A stretch of DNA of 64,000 nucleotides from Pseudo-nitzschia pungens (lineage: Eukaryota; Bacillariophyta; Bacillariophyceae; Bacillariales; Bacillariaceae): positions 992,001-1,056,000 of the forward strand of contig CM074765.1 in assembly GCA_037355855.1 (NCBI GenBank), given 5' to 3'. Position 1 is the stretch's first letter; the number at the start of each line of letters is the position of its first letter. The position numbers were made by a program, and so were the translations under genes. Shown here in pieces: positions 33,462-44,100 of this stretch. The notes under the pieces were generated by a model. That model had not been told where the DNA came from and did no database searches. It saw only the letters and a list, made by a program, of their open reading frames with translations.

Positions 33462-34795
33462 AGTAGTACGGAGTAATTGCGAGAGGCGATTGCACTGGAG
33501 AGCGGAACGAAAGGATCGCCTTCGACGGAAGAATGGAGATGCAACTCTCCTGCGTATTGTACGGTCAATCTTGTACGCAGGGGCGATGTTCTAGCCATCG
33601 TTGTGGAAGAATACGATTGTAAACTTTCGCAAAACCGTAGGAGAAGAGAGTATCAGATTACAATGAAACCATGGTAGGAAACACGACCGAACAGTAAACG
33701 AAACGGCGAATGATTTGATCAAAGGGGGAAATGGTCGGAAGAAAATACATAAATTTTGTACAGTTATAAATTCATTATCATCATTAACAAGACTTTAGCA
33801 CATGAGAAAGTGACTACAGTGATTCGGCGAAAGAATCATTTCTTTGCATTGCTAAATAGCTGTACAGTACACTTTCCATTTGACTCGGATGCAGGAATTG
33901 GTTTGATTTGATTCACATGGGTCTCAACGGCGTTCTGTTCTCTCCCTTGGCGCGGTTTCTCGAAGCAGAGAACTGCACACGAGAGTTCGATGATTTCGAT
34001 TACCGCGTGTTGCGTGAGCGAGTGCACGCACGAAACTTCCGAGCCTCGGGTTCGATTGTCGAGGAGGACCCGTGACGAATCCATCGCTCGATCCCTTCTC
34101 CGGTATCCCTCCCGCGTTGTTGTTGTTATTGTTGTTGTTGTTGTTGTTTTTCCTCGGCGGTGGGTCCAAAGACGCGAACCGCTCCCGCGTCCGTCCCGCT
34201 CTCTCAAATGGCGTGTCTCGCATCGTATCGCATCGCATCGCATCGCATCGCACCCCGCGCATTCGCAACGCGGCGGCATGCGGTCCCCGCACCGGATTGC
34301 GACGCACCGCGCCGACGGAGCGACTCGCTCGCCGGTCGTTTTGCCATCGGGCATTCATTCGGATTTGGCCGCACCGCACCGCACCGCACCGAACCAACCG
34401 CCGTTCGTTCGTTGCCTTTTGCGTTTCTCGCCGGGATTTCCTCCGTCTCGGGGAGAGCACAGCACAGCACAGCACAGCACAACGCAACGCAACATACCAT
34501 AACGCAAGGCCAGGCAAAACGAAACAAAACGAAGAGGCCGAGGTAGACGATGCCATGCCAAAAAAAAAAAGAAATCCAAAATTGTTGGATTGGTCGGCCG
34601 AGACCCAGGCCCCAGTCTCTCCGTGGGGCCGTCTCCTTGGGAGCCATTGTGTTGCGCCGTGTTGTGATGTGTTGTGTTGTGTTGTGAGCTGGCGAAGGAA
34701 TCAACGAACGAACGACCGATTCCATTCCATTCCATTCCATTCCATTCCAAATGCCCATTCCATTCCGTTCCATCGATCCATCATTCGGCGGAAAG
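33462..34795. other. Gene-poor stretch with clustered microsatellites
   Basis: No gene is supported. The GC-rich part from about 34100 is open in several frames on both strands only because short repeats avoid stops. Contents include a GTT run (about 34117-34148), CATCG-type pentamers (about 34218-34252), ACCGC pentamers (about 34375-34395), ACAGC pentamers (about 34458-34482), TTGTG pentamers (about 34664-34685) and ATTCC pentamers (about 34722-34749). Confidence 0.6.
34112..34749. repeat. Cluster of pentanucleotide microsatellites
   Basis: At least five different 5-bp repeats (CATCG, ACCGC, ACAGC, TTGTG, ATTCC) plus a GTT tract occur within 640 bp. Each is short (about 4-7 copies), nearly pure and of a different sequence, which suggests a local tendency to slippage rather than one expanded satellite. 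Confidence 0.85.
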
Positions 34796-35681
34796 TTAGG
34801 ATGCTCGCCGCAGCTTTCGCAAGGACTCGGCCATCATCGCCTCGGTCAGAATCACCCTCCGGCAGTACGGACAAAGGGTCGATCCGGTGCTCAACCAATC
34901 GACGATGCAGTCCAGGTGGAACACGTGCGAGCAAACCCTCGACCGGCAGATCCCGTCCCCGACCTGGATGTCCTGGATGCAAATGGGACAGCAGGCGCCG
35001 CTACCGGAACCGGAACCCTCGTTGCTTCGGTCCGGCGCCAATGACGATGACGATGACGGTGACGGGGGCGCAGTGCCATTGCCATTGCCATTGCCATTCG
35101 CGCCGCGTGGTTCGGACACCGATTCCCCGGGCGTCGCCGTGGCAAATTCGATTTCGCTCTCGCATTCGATTTCGATTTCGCGCTCGGCGACGTCCCGGCG
35201 GCCCCCGAGGTCGAGCTCGGTGGCTTCCCGGCATTCCAGAACCGACGAGAACCGACGAGAACAGCTTCGTTCGTTCGGCCGGCGTCAGGCGGTCCAGCGA
35301 TCGCTTGGTTGCGGCGTTTCGGTTCGACTCCGCCAGTTCCACGTCGAGGGCGTTCCCGCGGTTTACGCTTTCGTTGGCGTTGTCGTCATTGCCATTGCCA
35401 TTGCCGGGTGCGGTTGGGTCCGCGGCGGGAGTCTCGGTTGCCGCATCGCGTCTTCCGAGTCGTCGTCGGTACCGACAGAGAATCGCGGCGTCGATGAAAA
35501 AGATGCAGGCGTATCGAACGAACACCAAGCCGGAGGCAAAGACGAGAAAGACCACGAAGAGTTCGAACCAGGGACTCTCGTTCTCTTCCTCCGGAAAACC
35601 GTAGGCGCTGCGTCCCGGCTCGAAATCGTCGTTCTTTTCGAAAAAGCTGCCGAATGGGATTCGGGAGGTATCCAGCGCCAT
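34796..35681 (-). CDS. RING-H2 membrane protein, frame broken by 10-bp duplication
   Basis: Starting at the ATG at 35681, the frame encodes MALDTSRIPFGSFFEKN, one membrane segment (WFELFVVFLVFASGLVFVRYACIFFI), a basic stretch and an Asn/Gly-rich linker up to RTKLFSSVL. There it shifts: the rest, beginning ECREATELDLGGRRDVAEREIE, lies in another frame and runs through a RING-H2 finger (CPIC...CSHVFHLDC...CPYC) to the stop at 34796. The span is 886 bp; without one copy of the 10-bp duplication at 35241-35260 it would be 876 bp, exactly divisible by three. Family role: membrane-anchored E3 ubiquitin ligase. The break may be a real null allele, a slippage variant or a base-calling error. A splice explanation would need an intron of a few tens of bases and is unlikely. 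Confidence 0.6.
35241..35260. repeat. Exact 10-bp tandem duplication inside the RING-H2 gene
   Basis: ACCGACGAGA occurs twice in direct succession on the plus strand (35241-35250 and 35251-35260). It coincides with the point where coding character moves from one minus-strand frame to another. Confidence 0.9.
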
Positions 35682-36164
35682 TGGGAACTGCGCCGAACGT
35701 TTTCGGTTGTTAGAAAAAAATACAAGTATTGGCAAATGAGTGCGAGTATTCGTATTCGTATTCGTATTCGTATTCGTTGATGGTCGGGCGGGCGGGAAAG
35801 AGACAAGTGGAAGAAAGATTGGTGGATGGAAGCACGTTTCGCTTCGCCTAGTTTTCGTTACTCTGATTGTTGTTGAGGACCAAGGACGGGAAACACAACG
35901 GAGAGAAGTTTGAAGCAAGGTTGCAATCTATCCGGCAGCGCTTTCACCGACGGCAATGACTGCGATAACGGGCGGAAGAGAACTACTTCCACTTCGCAAG
36001 AGATTGATAGTAATTAGAGTATTCGTATTCTAAAAAAAGAGGAAGGAAAGTTAGAATCATCGAGAATCGAACCGAGACACGTGACATTGCTTCGTAGTCC
36101 CGTGTAATCGTTGCGATGTCTGACTGACTCCAACACGGTCAATGCGCTAAGGAAGCTGCCGCCG
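35682..36164. other. Spacer up to the Mutator-like element
   Basis: Upstream flank of the RING-H2 gene. It contains a hexanucleotide microsatellite (ATTCGT repeated, about 35746-35777) and otherwise nothing recognisable. It ends in the 11-bp target-site copy AGCTGCCGCCG at 36154-36164. Confidence 0.5.
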
Positions 36165-37254
36165 GGACCTATAACAGTAAATAGTACTAATGGATTTTTT
36201 TTTTACTTTGAATCGGTACAAATCTGGACGGTTAAATTTCGTGTACTAGCGATCAGACAAATACGATACTAACCGTGATTACGTGTACTTTATATCGGAC
36301 ATTTCTGCCCATCGAGGTGCAGAAGTTACTTTAGATCAGACCCTTCTAAACGTTATTATTATTTGTAACTGTTAAAAATACCCTAATTACAATTTTAATT
36401 AATGATGAACGGACATTTCAAATATTAATACACATGATACTATGTAATAATGCACATGATACATATCATGTGCATTTATGGAACGACGGTGATTCAAACA
36501 TCAAATTCAAGATTAACACAGTATGAATCACCGTCTTAAATATTCAATACTCTAGATAACAAATCACGGTGTTAAATTTCGAATCACCGTCTTAAATAGT
36601 ATTCAATACGGTACTCTAGATAACAAATCATTGTGTTAAATTTCCAATAGAGGTGCGTCAGTATCGAATGAATATGATGTTATTAAAATCAACGTCTTTC
36701 AAACATGTCATTCGATAGATATGTACCTCGATATGTTATTTGATGTGTATCAGTATTGAATCAACATCTTTTTACTTGAGAGAATGAATCACCGTCTTAA
36801 ATAATATTAGATAGATATGTATCAGTATTGAATAAACATGTTATTTGAATCAACGTTTACGAAGTATATGTTTAAACATGAATCACCGTGTTAAAAAAAA
36901 AAGTAGGTTTACTTCGGAATTCGATTTGAATCAACGTGTTATTATTATTTCATAATGAATCACCGTATTATTATTATTATTTCATAATGAATCACCATAT
37001 TATTATTATTTTTTCATAATGAATCACCGTATTAAGTAGTACGAAGTATTTGATAGACGTTTTATTGACGTATTAAGTATTTGATTGACGTTTTATTGAC
37101 GTTTTGAACCGTTATTAATCCGATTCGAAGTCATTTTTAGAGCCTGTTGGAGCATGTGTGGTCTGATCGCAAGTACTCATTTTTTGTTCGCCAAATTTTG
37201 TACCGAACAAAAGTAAAAATCAAATCCATTAGTACTATTTACTGTTATAGGTCC
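36165..37254. mobile_element. Non-autonomous Mutator-like element (MULE/MITE type)
   Basis: The element begins GGACCTATAACAGTAAATAG and ends with the reverse complement of the same. The inverted ends extend about 94 bp (36165-36258 and 37161-37254) with substitutions and small indels in the inner half, up to a shared GCGATCAGAC. Immediately outside lies an 11-bp direct repeat AGCTGCCGCCG (36154-36164 and 37255-37265). Long inverted ends with 9-11 bp target duplications are the mark of the Mutator superfamily. The interior (about 900 bp) is AT-rich, has no coding frame, and is filled with copies of GAATCACCGTNTTAA. It must be mobilised, if at all, by a transposase encoded elsewhere. It ends 22 bp before the copia LTR. 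Confidence 0.85.
36482..37036. repeat. Interspersed GAATCACCGTNTTA motif, about 13 copies
   Basis: Copies occur near 36524, 36581, 36785, 36880, 36955 and 37019, with variants near 36488 (reverse strand), 36561, 36625, 36688, 36758, 36850, 36930 and 36988. A 59-bp block is duplicated (about 36542 and 36601). A roughly 32-bp unit (ATTATTTCATAATGAATCAC) repeats three times at about 36940-37036. All lie inside the Mutator-like element. Confidence 0.75.
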
Positions 37255-37276
37255 AGCTGCCGCCGACAGTGTGTTT

Positions 37277-38209
37277 ATGAAGATATTCAAGGTGGTGCTA
37301 TGATCTGTGCTAGCAAGGCTCCTGTGTAGAAGGGCTACTGGGTCTACAGTCAGCAACATCCAGTAGCTGACTAACAGGTGCTGAGCTGAGTGCTGAGATG
37401 TGTGCTAATTGGTAGCATACAGGCCTAGCAACAGGCTCAGCAACAGGCTTAGCAACAGGCTTAGCAGCAGGCTTAGCAGCAGGCTTAGCAGCAGACCTAT
37501 CCTGTCTAGTATTGCTAGCAGAGTTTACTAGGGTCGCCGCGTACGATTTGTACCAATCGTACGTACCCCGAGTAAAGCACCTTTTTATGGTGTAGCTAAA
37601 TGCTACAGGGTTAGGGTTGCTAAGGCTACGAGATACTGGAAGATGCTAACCTACCATGATACCAACGCTAAGATATGATGCTACCGCCGGGGCCAGGTCA
37701 TTGGTGTATAATATGTACCATGACTGGATGCCCGGCCCAAACAGTTACCCAACGCGCTAGCATAAGTGAGCTAGCATACGATTGGACCGTTAATAATTAA
37801 GCGAAGCTTAATTAAGCGGAGCTATGCTACGATACTCCGATACGGCATGCTACTCGTAGGATACAGTACCAGAGCTACGGAAGCTCTGTTATTAGCGAGT
37901 TAGCGGATCGATGTCACGATACAGAGCTGAGCGCTTTGGCTCAGCTCCTTTCACTCTTTCTTTTACACTCTAAAATAGAAACCTATCATGCCCTCCTTTC
38001 GATCGATTCCGATGTACCTCTAGGGAAGTGCTTTGTATTGCTTGAGTGTATGCAATAGGTCTTGAACAGTCCACTGTAGACTCACGATTTGCCAGGACCT
38101 TATGTATTATTATTGTTAAGGCTTTCGCCTATTTTTAGTACGCAGTACGAGATTATTCATATCTACGGTTAAGTTCCCCGAAGACCGCTGACGAGCGGAT
38201 ATCAACGCA
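37277..38209 (+). repeat. 5' LTR
   Basis: 933 bp, starting (A)TGAAGATATTC and ending ATCAACGCA, so with TG...CA if the first A is left out; including the A gives a perfect TGTTT target duplication. It contains a 12-bp tandem word (CAGGCTTAGCAA/CAGGCTTAGCAG, about 37425-37496), an AT-rich GTGTATAATATG at about 37705 that could serve as TATA element, and several hairpins. Confidence 0.95.
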
Positions 38210-39083
38210 GTTTATCAGACCCACCGCTCGACCCACTACGAACCGGGACGCCGGCTAGAGCGCGTGACGAAACCCAGCTGGCTGATCACCACTGGCATCC
38301 ATGCCTACACTTGGATGTAAAACCTCAGCTTATTGGACCTACAGCTGACATCGCGAGATCCCTGATGTTAATGGGGAGCCCTTCCCCAGCATACGCGCAA
38401 TACGACTGGAATCCGCACATCCACCTCTGCGGACCTATTGGTATTCAAATCCAGTAGCTGAGCGTCATGGTGGCTCCATGGAGGCTCAGTCCGGTGGGGA
38501 AGGAGCAGGACGTGGAGAAAGCAACGTCCATGATTCCCTGTTATTTTACAGGATTCAAGGGGGACGCTTGCTTACTACGGATGGAACCACACTGGAAAAA
38601 GAATTTTCGTGGAAGACAGACCACCACGTACTTCCCAGTGAAGACAGTGCCCATCAGACCAAGGACATGACGTCAGGCCCATCCGAAACAACGAGGCGCA
38701 GACAACCTCGAACCTGCTATACCATCGGTTTTGATTTTAGCCAAGGGAATTTGGAATCAGACAAGCCAAGGACCCTGAGATCTGTCATATCTCAGAATCA
38801 AATCGATTGGTCCAGAGCAGAGCAGAAAGACCAGATAGAATTCTTCTCTTTTGGTAACCAACCATCCAACCATCGAATCGGAACCATCGATGTGGATAGA
38901 TGTCAACACGGAAAATGTTGACACCAATGCTGACGTGATACGATACGTGATACCTTTTTTCTTTCGGAATTGTCGAATACGGAACAATCAACGCGATCGA
39001 CAACTTGGATGGAGACAGTTCCCCACCACAAAAGAATTTGGTTTAGAAACTGAAGCAAATTAGGTAATCAAAGCAAGACAACC
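38210..39083. other. Retrotransposon leader
   Basis: About 870 bp between the 5' LTR and gag. The primer-binding site should start here at GTTTATCAGACCCACC, but I cannot match it to a specific tRNA with confidence. Short frames are present with no recognisable product. Confidence 0.5.
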
Positions 39084-41069
39084 ATGGCCAAGCAAACCAG
39101 AAGACAACTCGCTGCAGCCGCCGCCGGAGCCGGCGCTGCTGGAAACGTCCCTGAAGCTGGAGGCGACGCTGTCCCCGGAGGTGGCGCCGCCCCTGGAGAT
39201 GGTGGTGGAGCTGCCCCCGGAGCCGGAGCCGGAGTCGACGCTCCCCCACCTGGAGATGTCCCTGGAATCGGCGTTCCCCCTGTCGGAGCGCCTGGAGCCG
39301 GTGTTCCCCCTGTCGGAGCGCCTGGAGTCCCTCCTCTTGCCCCTGCTGGAGCCTCCAGAGTCCAACAGGAACCAAACCTTGACATCCAACCTCGATCTGA
39401 GATGATCCTGCTTGCTGCTATTCAAGAACTGAGAGCAATGCGCAACGAGAACGCAGCTCGGATTGCTGCTGAAGCTGCCGCTGCTGCTGCTGCCGCCGCC
39501 GCTCGTGCCCCAGCTCCAGCTCCTGCAGCTGCTCCTGCCCCTGCCCCTGCTCCTGCCCCTGTCGCCGCCCCTACAGGAGCCAGTCCTGAAATCCTCCAAG
39601 CCCATGCCACAGCCCAAGCTAATGGTGGAATCTCTGGATACAAGAATGGAGCAAAGCTCAGCTCAAGGGAGTTAGACCTCCACAAGATCCTCTCTGGCTT
39701 CAGTAACAGTGATACGGCGGACGAACTATTCCGAAATGGCCTCAACAGCATCGAGGCGATCCAACAGCTCTCTGCCAAGGAACTCCCCAAGTACCTCCGT
39801 GACTTCAATGGGGGTCGTCATCCGATGTGCCCATACCATGAACGAGTATTCATCGGACTATCCTTCCGACAATCCTTTCAGCTTCTTTCGGAATGGATCC
39901 ACTACCAACCTCTCATTGGTATCAAGCCTACAGCCCATACTTGGCTTAGTGATCCCCTCGCAGCCGACCGAACTCGCCAACGCCTACATGAAATGCAGAC
40001 CGCCGACAAGGAGGCCGTCTCCTCGTCCACTACTCCGCCGAAGCTCACCAACCTTGACAACTTCCGTCAATGGGAAGAAAGTTTCCGTCAGTTCCTCCGC
40101 TTTCAGTATAATGAACAAGGGTTCCCCCTATCATACGTCATCCGTCCGAAGGAGCAAGAGACGGTGACTGCAGCAGAGAGATCCGCCACTGTTGGGAAGG
40201 ACGGGATTTTTTCCAACTGGATGGATTATAATGTTCGATGCGCCACGCTTGAAGGCCCGCAATTTGTCACTGATAACCACGACGTTTGGGTGTTGCTCTG
40301 CAACGCAGTCCGTGATGGCCCTGCCTGGGCCTACACTCGGAGGTACAAAGACGCGAAGAATCCGACTGGGGACGCCCGAGCGGCTTTCCTACATCTATAC
40401 GAGAATGCCTTCTCCGCAACCAACGTCGCGGCTATCCTTGACAAGGTCCGTACCGGCATGTACACCTCCCGCTATACAGGTGATTCCCGCACCTACGACT
40501 TTGAGAAGCACTGCAGAACTTGGTTGAATTTCCAGACTACGCTCTCCAACCACAACAAGTTGCACGACGAAGAGGACTTCACCATGCGTTTCATCCATAG
40601 CATCCAAGACGATCGGTTTGAGAACCCCAAGATCCAGATCTTTGACACCGACAAGTACACCAAGGACTTCAACGAGTGCGTCTCGTACCTCAAGAGGTGC
40701 CTTGGCATACGAAAGATGGGTGCGGTTGCAACCAAGCGAGCGCGAAGTATCTCCTCTGTCCACCAAGGTGGTGGCAACCAAGGAAGCAAGGGTGGATCGT
40801 ACAGCGGCAAGATTGAGGACAAGCAGTATCCCTATGAAGTCTACAAGACCTTCTCCAAGGAACAACGAAAGCAGTTGTATGACCTCCGCCAGCAGAAGAA
40901 AGCTCGAACTATTCAGTCCACTAGTTCTACCACGTCTGCTGCCTCCGCGGACGCGAATGCGAACGCGAATGCGACCCAAGGTGCAGGGAACAGTTTTGGG
41001 CCCAAGGGGCGCAAGAAGGGCAAGAAGAAGGGCAACGGCTCGAACCAAGGACAGACCCCCAAGAACTGA
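39084..41069 (+). CDS. Copia gag-like protein
   Basis: 661 residues. Residues 1-180 are an Ala/Pro/Gly-rich low-complexity region (VPPVGAPGAGVPPVGAPG, APAPAPAAAPAPAPAPAPVA). Residues about 190-560 are an all-helical retrotransposon capsid-type region, including NFRQWEESFRQFLRFQYNEQ, AWAYTRRYKDAKN and RTGMYTSRYTGDSRTYDFEKH. The C-terminus is basic and Gly/Ser/Lys-rich, and I see no CCHC zinc knuckle, so RNA binding may rely on the basic tail. The frame ends in UGA at 41067-41069 and the same frame stays open into pol. Confidence 0.85.
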   Translation: MAKQTRRQLAAAAAGAGAAGNVPEAGGDAVPGGGAAPGDGGGAAPGAGAGVDAPPPGDVPGIGVPPVGAPGAGVPPVGAPGVPPLAPAGASRVQQEPNLDIQPRSEMILLAAIQELRAMRNENAARIAAEAAAAAAAAAARAPAPAPAAAPAPAPAPAPVAAPTGASPEILQAHATAQANGGISGYKNGAKLSSRELDLHKILSGFSNSDTADELFRNGLNSIEAIQQLSAKELPKYLRDFNGGRHPMCPYHERVFIGLSFRQSFQLLSEWIHYQPLIGIKPTAHTWLSDPLAADRTRQRLHEMQTADKEAVSSSTTPPKLTNLDNFRQWEESFRQFLRFQYNEQGFPLSYVIRPKEQETVTAAERSATVGKDGIFSNWMDYNVRCATLEGPQFVTDNHDVWVLLCNAVRDGPAWAYTRRYKDAKNPTGDARAAFLHLYENAFSATNVAAILDKVRTGMYTSRYTGDSRTYDFEKHCRTWLNFQTTLSNHNKLHDEEDFTMRFIHSIQDDRFENPKIQIFDTDKYTKDFNECVSYLKRCLGIRKMGAVATKRARSISSVHQGGGNQGSKGGSYSGKIEDKQYPYEVYKTFSKEQRKQLYDLRQQKKARTIQSTSSTTSAASADANANANATQGAGNSFGPKGRKKGKKKGNGSNQGQTPKN

Positions 41070-41109
41070 CACGACGGCCGGTGCCCGAAATTAAGTAAGG
41101 TTGGCCGGC
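41067..41109 (+). other. Single in-frame UGA and stem-loop between gag and pol
   Basis: After the gag UGA (41067-41069, followed by C) the next 14 codons are open in the same frame and join the pol frame at 41112. Seven bases downstream, GCCGG (41077-41081) can pair with CCGGC (41105-41109), extendable by G-U pairs. Programmed readthrough would give a Gag-Pol fusion of about 2180 residues. A lone stop with a downstream structure fits the known pattern, but the sequence alone does not prove use. Confidence 0.55.
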
Positions 41110-41111
41110 TA

Positions 41112-44100
41112 TTGTACCAGATGGATCTGCCGCGCGCGCGCCCGAGTCCTGAGGGACAGTGCGAGCTGGACAGCCACGCTGATACGACTGCCGCCGGTTC
41201 CAATATGATCTTGCTTGAAGACCAAGTCGTCAGCCACGTCGATGTTCATCCTTTTTCGCCTGAGCTCGAGCCTATCAAGAACATTCCTATTGGGACCTGT
41301 GTTACGGCCTACACAGATACCAACGGGAAAGTTTGGTTGATTTATTTCCACGAAGCCCTGTATTTTGGCGACAAGTTGTCCCACAGCTTGATTTGTCCGA
41401 ATCAGATACGGGATTGCCATCCCAATCGTGTCAGTGAAGCGCCCCGTCAGTATGATGAGCAGTCCAGTCACTCCATCCATATTGACAATACCGACCCTGA
41501 AGATCCTCATGTGGGCCACACCCTCGACATCAAGCTCATGCTTGATGGGGTCGTGTCCTATTTCCCTTCCCGCAAGCCAACCAAGCATGAAATGGCTACA
41601 TGCGATCATGTCGTTGCTACCCGAGATTCCCCTTGGGACCCGAAGAGCAAGAAGTTCGAGCAAGCCGAAGAAGCTATCGACGGCTCTCATCCGTTGAATC
41701 CGACGTTGTCTGTCCTTCGCGCGGGGACGCCCCATGCGTCCGCGCCGACCACGAAGCAGTCCAAGAGGTCCAAGACGAACAAGCGCAAGTTGGAGCCCGT
41801 CGAAACACGGTCCAATTTCAGTCCCCATTTGTACGACGAACCTCTTCGGAGCGACGAGCTGATTCTACCGCCACATGATTGCTATGAGAAGTACAAGCTG
41901 CGGAGCCTTCAGCAACTCTGTACCCGCCGTGATCTGACCCCATGTGCGATCGCATCCGACTCGCGTCTGGATGCGCGGCTATCTTCTCTTTTTCATTCGG
42001 GCGATTCATTGAAGACTTGCGGGGACGATGATGTAGACGAGGACGCAGCAGTACCAAGTCTTACAATCAATGCCCTGCATACGCCGTTGTACGAGCGCGC
42101 CTACACCGACGGCCGTGAGCGCTTCGAATTGGATCCCCGTTGCAGGGATTCTCCCGTCTGCTTGTCGTCCGTTTACAAGCATGTTCGATGGGACGACGAT
42201 GCAGTCGACCCAGTCGATCCCGAGCTCGACACTATTGCCAGACGAGCCAAGTGGGGTCCGACGATTGACACCGAACGCTACTGCAAGATTGACTCCGACC
42301 GTCTGTCCAAGATTTGGGATGTATCTCCGAGAAAGGCTGCGGATACTCTTCGAGTCACGACGCAGAAAGGGTTCCGCAACCCTATGCATCCCCTTGTCCG
42401 CCGATTGCCAACGCAGAGCTTCAGAAACAAGCGCATCGCGGCTGGCAAATGGTACACCGACACCTGGATGGCAAAGGTCCCGAGCATCATGCGACAAGAT
42501 TCAGCCGCCCAAGTTTTCAGTAATGGTAAGGGCTACGACGAGTTCATACCTATACAGGGCAAGAAGCAAGCGTATGAAGGCCTGAAGATTTTCATCCACG
42601 ACGTCGGTATCCCCGAGCATTTGATATCTGATGGCGCTCGAGAGCAAGGATCCCCTGGTACTTACAAGACTCCATGGAATAAGGTCGTCAGCAAGAACCA
42701 TATCCACCAGACTTTCATCCAGCCAAGATGTCCCTTCCAGAATCGCGCGGAGCTCAGCATCGGCCATATCAGCAGAAGTATACGTAAGAAGACGGCCCGG
42801 AAGCGATCCCCCAAGCGCCTGTGGGCTTTCTGCGGAGAGCTCGTTGCTGCCATCCGACAGCGCACAGCTTCCAGTGATCCTACGATGATGGGTCGAACGC
42901 CGTTCGAAATTGTACATGGGTACATGCCTGACATATCTCTGTACCAAGCCCATGAATGGTATGATTTCGTCTATTGGGTTGATCTCTCTGATGGGACCGA
43001 GAAGCTGGGACGATGGCTCGGCCCGTGCGGTGACCGATTCGGAGGCGGAGACTGCCACTGGATCCTGAACGAGGCGGCCATGCCGGTAAGCACTAACACA
43101 GTCCGTGCTGTTACTGAAGAAGAATGGCGTTCCCATGACGTCAAGCGCTATATGGACTCATTTGACCAAGCAGTGGAATCCAAGATCGGGGACAAGGTTG
43201 AGGATAACGACGTAAAGTTCCAAGCTACGTACCCTGATCCCCCTGCTGAGTTATTTGAGGGTCACCAAGAAAGGTGGGAGCTCGCCGAGCCGGAAGCCTC
43301 CATTCCGGATATCGACGACCTCATACCTGATGGGGATGACTATGATGAGTATATTGGTAACAATGTCATGATCCAGAAGGGCGATGAACGACTACGGTGT
43401 GTTGTGAAGAATCGTTCTGCTGATCTTAATGGCAATCCGATTGGTAAGAGGAATGATAACCCTATCCTTGATACCAGAATGTATGATCTGCAGTTTCCAG
43501 ATGGTTCCATCGAGCAGTACACCGCCAATATCGTTGCTGAGAGCATGTACAGCGAGATCGATGACGACGGACGAATGTTCTCTCTACTGGACGAGATTAT
43601 CGATCACGAGAAGGACGGATCTGCCGTTAGGAAGCAAGATGCGACGATCACCAACAAGTATGGTCGCAAAGTCCCAAGGCCTACAACGAAGGGATGGCGA
43701 TTGCTCGTCAGTTGGAAAGACGGAACCGAATCCTGGTGTAAGTTGAGCGATCTGAAAGAGTCCTTTCCTGTGCAGACCGCAGAGTACGCCATATCCGCCA
43801 AGATCTCGGATCAGCCAGCATTTCGATGGTGGATCCACCACGTACTACGAAGGAAGAAGCGAATCCTCAAGGCCACCAAGCGAAACAAGTACTGGGATAG
43901 AACGCACAAGTTCGGAGTGGAGCTACCACATTCAATCCCTGAAGCTCTTGCCATCGACCGAAAGACGGGAACGGACTATTGGGAGAAGGCGATTGCGAAG
44001 GAGATGAGAAACAACGAGATGGCGTTCGAGTTTGACTCCAGCTACACCGTCGAAGGTCTGAAGGCCGAAGGATTCAGCAAGATCACGACGCACATGATCT

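Noticed and set aside
34218..34252. CATCG repeats as a CRISPR-like array
   Set aside because: A pure 5-bp microsatellite with no spacers, in a eukaryotic genome.
34072..35604. A 510-codon plus-strand frame
   Set aside because: It runs through microsatellites and antisense to a well-supported RING-H2 domain; it shows no domain of its own.
36065..36150. Possible tRNA on the minus strand (GGTTCGATTC at about 36072-36081)
   Set aside because: The T-loop-like word is present, but neither the T stem nor the acceptor stem pairs.
37147..37359. Short frames spanning the Mutator-like end and the copia LTR
   Set aside because: They cross the boundary between two mobile elements and so cannot be one ancestral gene.
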